A stretch of 64,000 nucleotides of DNA from JACDAN01 sp963834825 (GTDB lineage Bacteria > Actinomycetota > Thermoleophilia > Gaiellales > Gaiellaceae), in contig CAWICZ010000015.1 in the NCBI GenBank assembly GCA_963834825.1, positions 310,001-374,000 on the forward strand, given 5' to 3'. The translations under genes were made by a program, and so were the position numbers. A model generated the notes under the pieces. The model was not told the DNA's origin. It did no database searches and saw only the letters and a list, made by a program, of their open reading frames with translations. Positions 32,777 to 44,191 of the stretch are shown piece after piece (position 1 is the stretch's first letter; the number at the start of each line of letters is the position of its first letter).

Positions 32777-35700
32777 ATGCGACTCAAGTTCCTAGTGGGG
32801 GCTGCTCTGATAGCGGCCCTCGGCGTAGTCATGCTCCCGAGCTCGGCACTCTCGGTTGCGCGAATCGACGAAGGCGTCGACGAAGCAGCCGATTACGACA
32901 GCCGAGTCGGGAAGATTGCGCCGACCAAACTCCAGCGCGCTCATGCCAAGCGGTTGAAGGCGAGCGTGACCTGGAACCAATTCGGAACGCCGGCCTCGCT
33001 CTCGAGGCGCGGTAAGTTCCTGGCCCGAGGGGTGCGCGGGAAGACCGCGGCCGACGCGGCCAGGTGGTACCTCAACCGACACAAGAGGCTGTTCGGCCTC
33101 GGCTCCGTCAATCAGCTGGAGCTCGTGAGAGCAACCCGGCTGACCGGGAGCAACGGCTGGTCAGTCACCTACCGACAGGTCTTCGGCCGACTGGAGGCCG
33201 CTGAGGGCGGTACGGTCACCGTTGGCGTCACGGGGACGAAGAAGCGCGGCTGGAAGATCGGCTACGTCTCGTCCGCGTTGACGCGAGATCGGTCGCTCGC
33301 CGGCAGCGTGAAGCTCTCGTCTGCCGGTGCGTGGGTCACCGCGGCGAAGAGCGTCGGGCTGAGGCGCTCGATCGCACAGGTGCTCAGTCGGAAGACCGCA
33401 CGGGGCTGGACCAATCTCGGCGTCTCGGGACTCGAGACGCAGCGGGCCAGGCTCGTCGCGTTCCCGACTGTCCGCAACGGCGTCGTGCCGGCGTACGAGA
33501 CGCTTGTTCTGGATACGAAGAAGCTGCTCGCGAACCGGGTCTACGTCGATGCCGGCAGCGGCCGCGTGCTCGCTCGGGCCAACCTCGTCGACCACGCGTC
33601 CTCGGGCCTCAAGCTGATGGCGACGACGCATACGTTCAACGGTGAAGTGGCGGCCGGCGACGCCGGCTGCGGTCCCGACCACGCCTTCGTGATTCCCGCC
33701 GGGAACCGCGCGCTGGACGGGTTCGCCGCGGCGACACTCATCACCAACGACCTGGTGCTGTTCCTGATCAAGGACGGCGTGGTCCTGGTCGAGGCCGACA
33801 CGCTCTTCTCGCCCGAGCAGTTCCGGTACGAGCCGGCGGGCGGCGTGCCTGCGGGCACCTACATCGTCCGGGTCTGCGACTTCGACGACGGTCCAGCGGG
33901 ACCGACGCCGGGTGCTCCGGGCTGGGCGGCGCCCCGAACGTACACCGGGACACGTTGACCGAGGACGACTCGCCTGCCCCACCGCCGTATTTGGCACGGT
34001 GGCAGACGTTCCCGGCCAACCCGCCGCTTCATCTCCTGCCGGCCTTCCCGTGGGGGAACCCGAGCACGGACACCCGTGAGACGTGGTGCTGGGTCGCTGC
34101 CGCGGGTTGCGACCGCGTGGTCAACAACCTCGCCTCGCGCGGGCCTTGGGACCACGACCACAAGCTGAACACATCGACGTTCACGACCAAGGGCAACAAC
34201 GCAAGGTCGGCGACGTCGTGGACCGACCCGTTCCTGCCTAGTCCGCCGCAGTTCTCACCGACCAGCGCCACGCGGGACTACAGCTTCCCGTGGACGAACG
34301 ACTGGTTCAGAAAGAGCTGCGATCCGACTCCCGGGACGCCCGGTGCGATCTGGGACGACTCGGCGGCGACGGTCAACCTGTTCGTGGCACACAACCAGAT
34401 GCACGACTGGTCGTACTTCCTGGGCTTCACGGAGATGAACTGGAACGCTCAGGACTACAACTTCGGCCTGACCGAGAAGTTCCGGGAGAACGACCCGATC
34501 ATCGGCAACGTGCAGGCCGGGGCTCTCATCCCGGGTGTCCGCGACAACGCGAACATGATCACGTTGCCCGACGGGCTCGCGTCGGTCACGAACATGTACT
34601 TCTGGCAGCCGTTCGCGGGCTCGTTCTACGCCCCGTGCGTCGACGGCGACTACGACATGGCGGTCATCGGCCACGAGTACGGCCACATGATCGAGAACCG
34701 CATGATCGGCAAGGGCAGTCGGTCGCTCCGGCCATCACGCCGGCGCGATGGGCGAGTCGTTCGGCGACATGAACGCGATGGAGTACCTGAACGCGAACGG
34801 GTTCGTTCCCACTTCGGACGAGAACCCCTACGTGATCGGGGCTTACGCGACTGGCAACAAGCACCATGCGATTCGCAACTACAGCATGGGCTTCCCGACG
34901 ACGGGTGCATTCCCGCAGCCGGGGCAGCAGCTGAGCACCAATGCGCTGAACTTCAGCGACATGGGCTACGACGTCACTGGGCCGCAGGTCCATGCCGACG
35001 GCGAGATCTGGAGCGCGACGAACTTCCGGATCCGCACGCTGCTGCAGCGAGAAGTACGACGACGACTTCCCATCGAACGACGCCGATCTCCAGGAGTCCT
35101 GCGCCTCAGGTGAACTGCCTGCGCAGAACTGCCCGGGGAACCGGCGTTGGTTCCAGCTCTACTACGACGCAATGCTGCTGATGCCGGTCGCGCCGTCGAT
35201 GATCGACGCGCGTAATGCGATCCTCTCCGCCGACCTGATGCGCTTCGGCGGCGAGAACCAGAGGGAGCTCTGGCTCGGCTTTGCCCGCAGCGGCTACGGC
35301 GACGGGGCGACGAGCTCGAACACGACGGCGGACACGGATACCGATCCGACGCCGAGCTTCGCCTCACCGCTCCACAACAACGCAACGGTCACGTTCGTCG
35401 CTCGCGAGAAGGGCGGCGCCGCGATCGCAAACGCACGTCTGTACGTCGGTCACTACGAGGCTCGTGTCTCGCCGATCGCCGACTCGAACCCGGCGACGAG
35501 CGGCACGAACCTCGACGACACGGCGGACTTCGCGCCGGGAACGTACGAGTTCGTGGCCCACGCGCCCGGGTACGGGCACGTGCGGTTCCGCGAGCGACTG
35601 CGTTCCGGCCAGAACAAGGTGCTCACGGTGGAGTTCGCTACGGAACTGGGCGTCCTCCGCTGCGCGGCGGGACGATCACCGGTGACGGAATCGGACTTGG

Positions 35701-36235
35701 CAACCTCATCGACGACACCGAGAACACGAACTGGAACGCACCTGGGACGGTCACGGCAGGGAACCTCACGGTCGACGGCAAGCAGGCCACAGTCGACCTG
35801 GCGGGAACCGACGACGTGACGGTCCGCTTCGTGCAGGTGAGCGCACACATCGGAGCGGGCAACAGCCGCTTCTCGGCGCTTCGCCAGTTCCAGCTCCAGG
35901 CCTGTAACGCGGACGAGGGCGACAACTGCTCGACGCCCGCAGGCTTCACGACCGTGTACACGAGCCCGGCGAACTCCTTCCCGGGAGATCCGCCGCGGCC
36001 CGTGGCACCGCAGCTCATCCTGCGCAAGTTCGATGTTCCGAACTTCGAGGCCACGCACATCAGGTTCGTCGTCAAGACGAACCAGTGCACCGGCACGCCC
36101 GCCTACCAGGGTGAGCAGGACGCTGATCCAACGAACAACACGGACTGCGACTCGAATGTGGCACCGACATCGACTCGAGCGCTAGCCCGTACGGCCGAGT
36201 TCCAGGTCTTCGACCGGGATCCGGCAGTTAGGTAA
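32777..36235 (+). CDS. Second M36 (fungalysin) metallopeptidase (several apparent frameshifts)
   Basis: This is a paralogue of the preceding gene with the same layout: signal peptide MRLKFLVGAALIAALGVVML, propeptide, beta insert, catalytic domain with VIGHEYGHMIENR (His codon at about 34672), and discoidin-like C-terminus. The coding frame changes near 33945, 34715, 35045 and between about 35650 and 35790. The four shifts cancel, so the span is an exact multiple of three (1152 residues against 1150 for the paralogue). Each segment continues the alignment with the paralogue without loss. This argues for base-calling errors rather than decay, but a true pseudogene cannot be excluded. A GGAGGGGAGG ribosome site precedes the ATG. 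Confidence 0.78.
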
Positions 36236-36258
36236 TTCGACATAGCACGAAACGCAGG

Positions 36259-36282
36259 GAGGGCCGGCAACCGCCGGCCCTC
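36259..36282 (+). terminator. Hairpin between M36 and S8 genes
   Basis: GAGGGCCGGC-AACC-GCCGGCCCTC is a perfect 10-bp stem, 24 nt after the M36 stop and 25 nt before the S8 start. Some readthrough into the S8 gene is possible because no promoter is obvious after it. Confidence 0.75.
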
Positions 36283-36306
36283 TCTGACGAGAAAGGGAGA
36301 ACTCAG

Positions 36307-38035
36307 ATGCACAAAGCGTTATTCGCGGTCGTCGCTCTCGCGGCTGCCGCAATGGTCGGCTCGCTGGCCGTCGGCACCAACGCCGGCTCCGACGGGCGGC
36401 CCACTCGCTACATCGTCCTCTACGAGGCCGGTGCGTCGCCGGCGGCCGTGAAGGCCGCGGTCGTACAGGCCAAGGGGAGGATCCTCAAGGCCAACAACAA
36501 GGTCGGCGTGGCCACCGCAATCTCCGGGAACCCGGGCTTCCGCAGCGAAGCGTCCGCGTCCCGGGCAATCAAGGGCATCGCCCGCAACATCCCGATCGGC
36601 CGGGCGAGGCCGCAGCTGAGGCCGAAGCTGACACCGGAGCTCAACCGGGCGTTTCGCAAGGCGTCCAAGGGCTCAAAGCTGGGACTGCAGAGTCACTCAG
36701 GCGGCCCGCGCGAGGAGCCCCTGGCCGGGCTGCAGTGGGACATGAAGATGATCCACGCAACCGCCAACGGCTCGTACAAGGAGCAGCCGGGCAGCAAGCG
36801 CGTGCTCGTCGGCATCCTCGACACGGGCATCGACGGCAACCATCCGGACATCGCGTCCAACTTCAACCGAGCGCTGAGCCGGAACTTCACCGATTGACAT
36901 CCCGCTCGTCGACGGCCCGTGCGCGGCCGAGCCCGACGCGTCGTGCAACGACCCCAACGACGTCGACGAGAACTCACACGGCACCCATGTCGCGAGCACC
37001 GTCGGGTCGCCGATCAACCGCCTCGGCGTCGCCGGGGTAGCTCCGAACGTGACCCTCGTGAATCTGCGGGCGGGGCAGGACTCCGGGTTCTTCTTCCTGC
37101 AGCCGAGCGTGGACGCACTCACGTACGCGGGCGACCACGGGATCGATGTCGCGAACATGAGCTACTTCATCGATCCGTGGCTCTACAACTGCGGCGACCC
37201 GCTCAACCCGGTTCCCGAGGACTCTGCGATCGATCGGCTCGAGCAGAAGACGATCATCGAGGCGACCCAGCGGGCGCTCGACTACGCGCACCAGCGCGGC
37301 GTCACGCTCGTCGCCGCGCTCGGGAACAGCGCCACCGACGTCGGCGTGCCGAAGTTCGACGGGCAGAGCCCGAACTTCCCGCCGGGCAACGAACACGACC
37401 GCACGGTGAACAACACGTGTCTCGACCTGCCCAGCGAGGGCAACAACGTGATCAGCGTCTCGTCGATCGGCCCGAGCAAGACCAAGTCCGACTTCTCGAA
37501 CTGGAGCTACGAGGAGACGACGGTCGCGGCTCCGGGCGGCTGGTTCCGTGACACGGGCTGGACGCTCGCGAACCCGCTCGGCGGCGTGCAGAACCAGATC
37601 CTCGCCGCGTATCCGGAGAACGTCGCGCGCGAGGCCGGCGACCTCAATCCGGACGGCACGCCGAACAACCCGTTCGTCGTGCGTGACTGCAGGGGCTCGA
37701 CGTGCGCCTACTACCAGTGGATCCAGGGCACGTCGATGGCCTCGCCGCACGCGGTCGGCGTCTCGGCGCTGATCGTCTCGGAGTACGGCGAGCGGCGGAG
37801 GGGCGGAATCTCGCTCCATCCGCTGTTCACGCAGGCCTACCTCGAGGCGTCCGCGACGGACACGCCGTGCATGTCGAATCAGGCGGACGGCACGTTCAGC
37901 TACGCGTTCGTCAACCGGCCACCCTCGTTCACGAGCTTCTGCCAGGGCACGCCCGTGTTCAACGGCTGGTACGGACACGGGATCGTGGACGCGCTCCAAG
38001 CGGTCGAGATCGGCGACGAAATCAATCTCGACTGA
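36307..38035 (+). CDS. Secreted S8 subtilisin-like peptidase (one apparent frameshift)
   Basis: The protein has a signal peptide (MHKALFAVVALAAAAMVGSLAVG), an I9-like propeptide (TRYIVLYEAGASPAAVKAAV) and a subtilase domain. The triad Asp is in ILDTGIDGNHPD, His in ENSHGTHVAS and Ser in QGTSMASPHAVG. The Asp half and the His/Ser half are in different frames; one surplus base near 36893, in ACCGATTGACATC, creates an early stop. Corrected, the protein is about 575 residues. A GAAAGGGAG ribosome site precedes the ATG. It follows the two M36 genes and would act with them outside the cell. Confidence 0.83.
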
Positions 38036-38056
38036 CCGGTAGGACACGATGCTCAG

Positions 38057-38084
38057 GAGAGAGGGCCCGCACGGGCCCTCTCTC
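38057..38084 (+). terminator. Strong terminator-like hairpin after the S8 gene
   Basis: GAGAGAGGGCCC-GCAC-GGGCCCTCTCTC is a perfect 12-bp stem, the strongest in this region, followed by ATTCCT. It closes the exoprotease island. Confidence 0.8.
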
Positions 38085-38102
38085 ATTCCTGGCACGATCG
38101 GC

Positions 38103-38969
38103 GTGGTGCGCGACGCACTCCTGATCGTCAACCCACAGGCGACCGCGGTCTCGCCGCAGAGAGCGGCCGACGTGGCGGCGGAGCTCGGCGACGTCGAGGT
38201 CGTCTGGACCGAGTATCCGGGACACGCAACCGAGCTGGCGTCGCGGCCCGCCGAGGCCGTCTTCGTCTTCGCCGGCGACGGCGGCTTCAACGAAGTCCTG
38301 AACGGCGTTGGGCCCGAGGTGCCGGTCGGCTTCATCCCCGGCGGCGGTTCCAGCGTGCTGCCGCGTGCACTCGGGCTGCCGCGCGAGCCGGTCGAGGCGG
38401 CGCGGCAGCTGGCCGAGGCGCGGCGGGCCGGCCGGACGCGCCGGATCTCCGTCGGCCGGGTCAACGGAAGGCGCTTCGGCTTTGCGGCGGCCGTCGGCTT
38501 TCCGGCCGAGGTCGTGCGTCGTGTCGACGAGCTCGGGCGACGGAACGGGCGACGGCCGCCGGACCGCGCGTTCGCGCTCACCGTCGCGCGCACGCTGCTG
38601 GAGCGGCGAGGGCGGATCGATGCCGGCCTCGAGGTCGACGGCGAGCCGGTGGCCTTCGTGCTCGTCGCCAACGGCGACCCGTACACGTACCTCGCGCGGC
38701 TCCCGCTGCGGATCGCGCCCGACGCGGACTTCGAAGCCGGTCTCGACCTGGTCGCGCCACGGCTCGTCCGGGCCCGCGCGATCCCGGGCCTGACGACGGC
38801 CGCCCTGCTCGGCCGGCGCGCCCGGCACGTCGTCTACGGCCACGATCTCGACCGCGTCGAGATCAGCAGCACGGAGCCGCAGCCGCTCCAGGTCGACGGG
38901 GAGGACCTCGGCGACGTCAGGTCGGCCGTGTTCGAAAGCGAACGCGGCGCACTGACGGTTCTGGTCTGA
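38103..38969 (+). CDS. Diacylglycerol kinase catalytic-domain protein (YegS/DagK-like lipid kinase)
   Basis: The 288-residue protein has the DAGK fold: N-terminal LLIVNPQATAV, the nucleotide-binding FAGDGGFNEVLNGVG, the glycine-rich IPGGGSSVLPRALGLP and the C-terminal beta domain ending QPLQVDGEDLGD. The usual GGDGT reads AGDGG, a mild departure. Such enzymes phosphorylate diacylglycerol or related lipids at the membrane. Two adjacent GTG codons (38103, 38106) are possible starts. It follows the terminator hairpin, so it should have its own promoter. Confidence 0.85.
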   Translation: MVRDALLIVNPQATAVSPQRAADVAAELGDVEVVWTEYPGHATELASRPAEAVFVFAGDGGFNEVLNGVGPEVPVGFIPGGGSSVLPRALGLPREPVEAARQLAEARRAGRTRRISVGRVNGRRFGFAAAVGFPAEVVRRVDELGRRNGRRPPDRAFALTVARTLLERRGRIDAGLEVDGEPVAFVLVANGDPYTYLARLPLRIAPDADFEAGLDLVAPRLVRARAIPGLTTAALLGRRARHVVYGHDLDRVEISSTEPQPLQVDGEDLGDVRSAVFESERGALTVLV

Positions 38970-38971
38970 CG

Positions 38972-38989
38972 GTCGTCTAAAGAGACGAC
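38972..38989 (+). other. Hairpin abutting the DUF4129 gene start
   Basis: GTCGTCT-AAAG-AGACGAC forms a perfect 7-bp stem that ends one base before the GTG at 38990. It covers the place where a ribosome site should be, so it may reduce translation or end the kinase transcript. Confidence 0.4.
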
Positions 38990-39880
38990 GTGCCGAGACT
39001 TCCGACAGGTCCCCGCGGGCGGCTCGGCTGGGCGCTGCTCGCGCCCGTGGCCCTGCTCATCCTCGTCTGCGTCGTCGTCGCCGCCAGCTCCGGCCACGAC
39101 GTCGGCCGAGGCTCGCTCGACAGCGAAGCGGCGACCGGCGCCTTCGCGACGCTGCTCTTCGCGCTCGGCGCGATCTGGGTCGCCGGCATCCTCGTCGCGT
39201 CCCCGTTGATGACCGGCCTCACCGCCCGCGCCGAAGTCGTCCAGCGCCGGCGCTGGTCGGAGGCGTTCATCGTGCTCCTGCTCGTGCTCGCCGTCCTCTT
39301 CGTCCTCAGCGGAGCGGGGCGCCTCGGCGACCGCAACGGCTCGAGCAACCAGCCGGCCCAGACGGTCGGCGAGCAAGATCCTCGCGGCCGGGGGCCGGGC
39401 AGGCCGCTGGAGACGCCGCCGATCGACTGGCTGATCGTCTTCGTAGTCTTCGGCGTCGCGCTGGTCGCGTTCGCCTCCGTCGCGGGGATGATGATCCGGG
39501 GCAACAAGCACGTCCGCCGTGAGCTCGAGGCGCGCAAGGCTCTTGCAGAGATCCTCGACGACACGCTCGACGATCTGCGCGCCGAGCAGGATCCGCGCAG
39601 GGCCGTCATCGCCGCCTACTCGCGCATGGAGCGGTCGCTGGCCTCGTTCGGGTTGCCCAGGCGGCCGTTCGAGGCGCCCGGCGAGTACCTGAGCAGGGTG
39701 CTGGATGAGCTTCGTTCGAGCTCGCCCGCGGCGCGCCGCCTGACGCAGCTCTTCGAGCGCGCGAAGTTCAGCCAGCACTCGATCGACGCGACGATGAAGG
39801 ACGAGGCGATCGACGCCGTCGTCACCCTGCGAGACGAGCTCCGGGCCGAGACGCTCGCCGAGCTCGCACCCGCTCCGTGA
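38990..39880 (+). CDS. DUF4129 membrane protein
   Basis: The 296-residue protein has about four membrane helices and a C-terminal cytoplasmic DUF4129 domain, recognised by AVIAAYSRMERSLASFGLPRRPFEAPGEYL. This domain is usual in clusters with MoxR ATPases and DUF58 proteins, as here. A transglutaminase-domain protein normally found in such clusters is absent. The likely role is assembly or quality control of an envelope component, but no function is proven. The stop overlaps the next gene (GTGA). Confidence 0.82.
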   Translation: MPRLPTGPRGRLGWALLAPVALLILVCVVVAASSGHDVGRGSLDSEAATGAFATLLFALGAIWVAGILVASPLMTGLTARAEVVQRRRWSEAFIVLLLVLAVLFVLSGAGRLGDRNGSSNQPAQTVGEQDPRGRGPGRPLETPPIDWLIVFVVFGVALVAFASVAGMMIRGNKHVRRELEARKALAEILDDTLDDLRAEQDPRRAVIAAYSRMERSLASFGLPRRPFEAPGEYLSRVLDELRSSSPAARRLTQLFERAKFSQHSIDATMKDEAIDAVVTLRDELRAETLAELAPAP

Positions 39881-40377
39881 GGCTCTTCGGAGGCCTCATC
39901 GGCGCCGCCGTCCTCGCGACGTTGCTGCTCGTCGCGACCCTGGTGGTCCTCCCCGACCAGGCCGAGGTCGCGGCGGACGTCTACCTGATCTTCCTCGGCG
40001 GCCTCGCCCTTCTCGGCCTCGTCATCCTCACCGGCCGGAGCGGCGACGATGCGGCGGAGTCCCCGTTCGCGGCCGCACACCGCCCGCCGCGCCGCGCGCC
40101 GTTCGTCCTCCCCGAGCTCGAACGGCTCGAGCGCGAGCTCTCACTGGGGACGCAGAGTGCGTTCGATTTCCACGTCAGGCTCAGGCCCGTGCTGCAGGAG
40201 ATCGCCGAGGCACGCCTCGCCGCCCGCGGCCGTGGGCTCGACGACGCAGAGGGCCTGCTGGGATCGGAAGCGTGGGAGCTCGTGCGCCCCGACCGCCCGG
40301 CGCCCACCGACCGGCACGCGCCGGGCGCCGACCCGGCTGCGGTGCGCCGCTTCGTCGACGCGCTTGAGAAGATCTAG
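39877..40377 (+). CDS. Small membrane protein of the MoxR cluster
   Basis: The 166-residue product has two N-terminal hydrophobic helices (LIGAAVLATLLLVATLVVL and VYLIFLGGLALLGLVIL) and a charged cytoplasmic domain containing LPELERLERELSLGTQSAFDFHVRLRPVLQEIAEARL. I do not recognise a named family. Its place between DUF4129 and MoxR genes suggests a dedicated subunit of that system. Confidence 0.72.
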   Translation: MRLFGGLIGAAVLATLLLVATLVVLPDQAEVAADVYLIFLGGLALLGLVILTGRSGDDAAESPFAAAHRPPRRAPFVLPELERLERELSLGTQSAFDFHVRLRPVLQEIAEARLAARGRGLDDAEGLLGSEAWELVRPDRPAPTDRHAPGADPAAVRRFVDALEKI

Positions 40378-40379
40378 GC

Positions 40380-41356
<977 letters not shown>

Positions 41357-41360
<4 letters not shown>

Positions 41361-42625
41361 CCCGCTCGGCATCGCCCAAGCTCGGGGCCTACGCGGGCCT
41401 GGCCGCGCTCGGGTTGCTCGCGGCGCTGGCGCTCGGGCAGGCCGAGCTGGCAGTGCTGGCTGCGCCGTTTGCCGTCGCGGTTGCGGTCGGCGTCCCCTGG
41501 GCGGCCGACCCGGGCCTGCGGGCGTGGGTCACCCTCGACCAGGAGCGGATCATCGAGGGCGGCGAGGTCGGCGTCGAGGTCGAGCTCGAGTCCGTCCTCG
41601 GCGTGCAGCGTCTCGAGGTGCTCCTGGTCCTGCCGAGCGGCCTCGAGGCCCCGGGCCCCAACCCGGTGGCCCTCCGACTGCCCGCCGGGACGACGCGCTC
41701 GGCAGAGTGGACCGTGCGGGCGGAGCGGTGGGGCGCCTACCGCCTCGGCGACGTGGCGCTGCGCACGAGCGACCGGCTCGGGTTCTTCACGTTCGAGACG
41801 CAGATCGACCAGGCGATCCCGCTGAAGGTCTACCCCCACCCGGAGGAACTGAGGACGATGCTGCGGCCGCTCGACACGCAGCCGTTCGGCGGGAACCAGG
41901 TCGCTCGCACGAAGGGCGAGGGGATCGAGTTCGCCGACCTGCGTCCGTTCGCAGTCGGAGACCGACTCCGCCGAATCAACTGGCGCGCAAGCGCGCGCCG
42001 CGGGACGCTCTGGGTCAACGAGCTGCACCCGGAGCGGAACACCGACGTCGTCATCTTCCTCGACAGCTTCGCCGAAGCGAGGCGCGACGATCGCGGCACG
42101 CTGGACATGGCCGTCCGGGCTGCCGCCTCCCTCGCAGACCGGTACCTGAAGCACAAGGACCGGGTCGGGCTCGTCAGCTTCGGCGGAATCCTCAACTGGC
42201 TGACGCCGGCGACCGGCCTCGTGCAGCTCTACCGGATCGTCGACTCGCTGCTCGACACGGAGATCATGCTCAGCTACGCCTGGAAGGACATCGAGATCAT
42301 GCCGCGCCGGACCCTGCCTCCACAGGCGCTCGTCGTCGCCCTGACGCCGCTTCTCGACGAGCGTGCGGTCGGCGCGATGCTCGACCTGAGGACACGCGGC
42401 TTCGATCTCGCCGTTGTCGAGGTCTCGCCCGAACCGTTCACGCCGCCGCCGGAGGACGAGCTGGGGCGGTTCGCCCACCGGCTGTGGCTGTTGCGCCGTG
42501 ATGCGCTGCGCGATCGCTTCCGCTCGCTCGGCGTGCCGATCGCCGAGTGGCGGGAGGGGACCGGGCTGCAGGCGCCGATCGAGGAGGTGAGGGCATTCAG
42601 GCGCTACGCGCGCGCCCGGCGCTGA
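41357..42625 (+). CDS. DUF58 domain protein
   Basis: The 422-residue protein has two N-terminal membrane helices, a beta-rich region and the DUF58 domain. The signature GEGIEFADLRPFAVGDRLRRINWRASARRGTLWVNEL precedes a von Willebrand A-like fold (NTDVVIFLDSFAEARR). It is the normal partner of MoxR. The TTG start overlaps the MoxR stop (TTGA), and the stop itself overlaps the next gene (CTGA). Confidence 0.88.
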
Positions 42626-43104
42626 CCTGGGCAGCGGCCTCGATCGCGCTCGCCGCAGCGCTGGCAATCGTGTCCGCGCGGTCGCACCCGGAGCTGCTCG
42701 CTGTCGGCGGCGCCGCGGTCTTCCTGCTCGGCGTCGGCCTGGCGCTGGGGCGGAGCGCCGCCGTGCCCTGGGCCATCGTCGGGCTCGGCGTCGCCTATGC
42801 CGCCACGCTCGAGGGTGACGATCTGGACGGCCGCGTCCCGCTCTACGCCGCCGGCCTGCTCGTGACGGCCGAGCTCGCCTACTGGGCCCTCCAGCTGCGC
42901 GACGGCGCCCGCGACGAGCCCGGGATGGCGGTGCGCCGGCTGATCGGGCTCCTGATCGCAGCCGCCGTGGCGGTCGTCGCCGGGTCCTTGCTGATCGCCG
43001 TCGCCCACGTGCCACTGCGCGGCGGGCTGGCAGTCGAGGGGGTCGGGCTCGTAGCGGCGATCGGCGCGCTCGCGATCCTGCTGCTCGCCGCCCGCCGAGC
43101 CTGA
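42622..43104 (+). CDS. Membrane protein following DUF58 (candidate CTG start)
   Basis: The 160-residue hydrophobic protein has about five helices (AAASIALAAALAIVSA, LLAVGGAAVFLLGVGLALG, VPWAIVGLGVAYAATL, LIGLLIAAAVAVVAGSLLIAVA and GLVAAIGALAILLLAAR). No ATG, GTG or TTG lies near the beginning of the coding-looking sequence. The best start is the CTG at 42622 in a CTGA overlap with the DUF58 stop. It is probably the last member of the MoxR cluster. Confidence 0.65.
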   Translation: MTWAAASIALAAALAIVSARSHPELLAVGGAAVFLLGVGLALGRSAAVPWAIVGLGVAYAATLEGDDLDGRVPLYAAGLLVTAELAYWALQLRDGARDEPGMAVRRLIGLLIAAAVAVVAGSLLIAVAHVPLRGGLAVEGVGLVAAIGALAILLLAARRA

Positions 43105-43180
43105 GATAGATTCGGGCGGATGGCGCAGGTACTGCCCGACGAGCGCGAGCTGCGACGGGTCATCAGGAGACGGCGAGGCA

Positions 43181-44191
43181 TTGCCCGACCGCGAGGTCGA
43201 AGGGCTCGACGATCGCGACCTGATCGAGCTCTATCGCGGCATGGTCCTGCTGCGCACCTACGACGAGCGCTCCGTCGTCTACCACCGGCAGGGCCGCATC
43301 GGCACCTACGCGATCTTCTGGAACCACGAGGCGATGCAGGTCGGGGCGGTCTACGCGCTCGAGCGCGACGACTGGATCTTCCCGAGCTACCGGGAGTCCG
43401 CGATCGGCCTCCTCCGCGGGATGCCGGCCTCCACCGTCCTCTCCTGGTGGCGGGGCCATCCGGCGGGCTGGTGGAACCCGGTCGACTACAACGTCGCCTC
43501 GATCTGCGTCCCGATCGGTACGCACGTTCCGCACGCCACGGGGCTCGCGTGGGGACGCAAGCTGCGAGGCGAGCGGACCTGCGCGATCGCGTTCTTCGGC
43601 GACGGCGCGACCTCGGAGGGGTCGTTCCACGAGGGCGCCAACTTCGCGGGCGTCATGCGCGCGCCGGTGATCCTCCTCTGCAACAACAACGGCTGGGCGA
43701 TCTCGACGCCGGTGTCCGAGCAGACGGCGGCCGAGACGCTCGCCGACAAGGCGGCGGGCTACGGGATGCCGGGCGTCCGCGTGGACGGCGGAGACGTGCT
43801 CGCCGTGTACGAGGCGACCCGAGAGGCGGTCGAGCGCGCGCGGGCCGGCGATGGGCCGACGTTCATCGAGGCCGTGACATACCGCGCCGCGCCGCATGCG
43901 ACGGCCGACGACCCGTCGGCGTACATCGACCCGGAGCGCGTGGAGGAGGAGAAGCGAAACGAGTGCCTCGGCCGCTACGAGCGCTACCTGCTGCGCACCG
44001 GCGTCCTCACCGAGCAGGCCGTAGAGGAGATCCGAGCCGAGGCGCTCGAGACGATGCGCGAGGGGATCGCGGAGGCGGAGGCCGAGCTGCCGGCCGATCC
44101 CGGTCTCGTCTTCGAGCACGCGCTCGTCAACCCGCCGCCGTCCTTCGACGAGGAGCTCCAGGAGCTGCGAAAGGTGCTCGACGATGGCTGA
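43181..44191 (+). CDS. Branched-chain 2-oxoacid dehydrogenase E1 component, alpha subunit
   Basis: This is the thiamine-diphosphate-binding subunit of a 2-oxoacid dehydrogenase of the branched-chain or acetoin type, 336 residues from TTG 43181. The ThDP motif FFGDGATSEGSFHEGANFAGVMRAPVILLCNNNGWAIS is complete, and RTYDERSVVYHRQGRIGTYAIFWNHEAMQ is typical of the branched-chain group. Upstream, a second reading frame from ATG 43120 (MAQVLPDERELRRVI) could be the natural N-terminus if a one-base shift near 43170 is assumed. The gene overlaps the beta subunit by 8 nt. Confidence 0.88.
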   Translation: MPDREVEGLDDRDLIELYRGMVLLRTYDERSVVYHRQGRIGTYAIFWNHEAMQVGAVYALERDDWIFPSYRESAIGLLRGMPASTVLSWWRGHPAGWWNPVDYNVASICVPIGTHVPHATGLAWGRKLRGERTCAIAFFGDGATSEGSFHEGANFAGVMRAPVILLCNNNGWAISTPVSEQTAAETLADKAAGYGMPGVRVDGGDVLAVYEATREAVERARAGDGPTFIEAVTYRAAPHATADDPSAYIDPERVEEEKRNECLGRYERYLLRTGVLTEQAVEEIRAEALETMREGIAEAEAELPADPGLVFEHALVNPPPSFDEELQELRKVLDDG

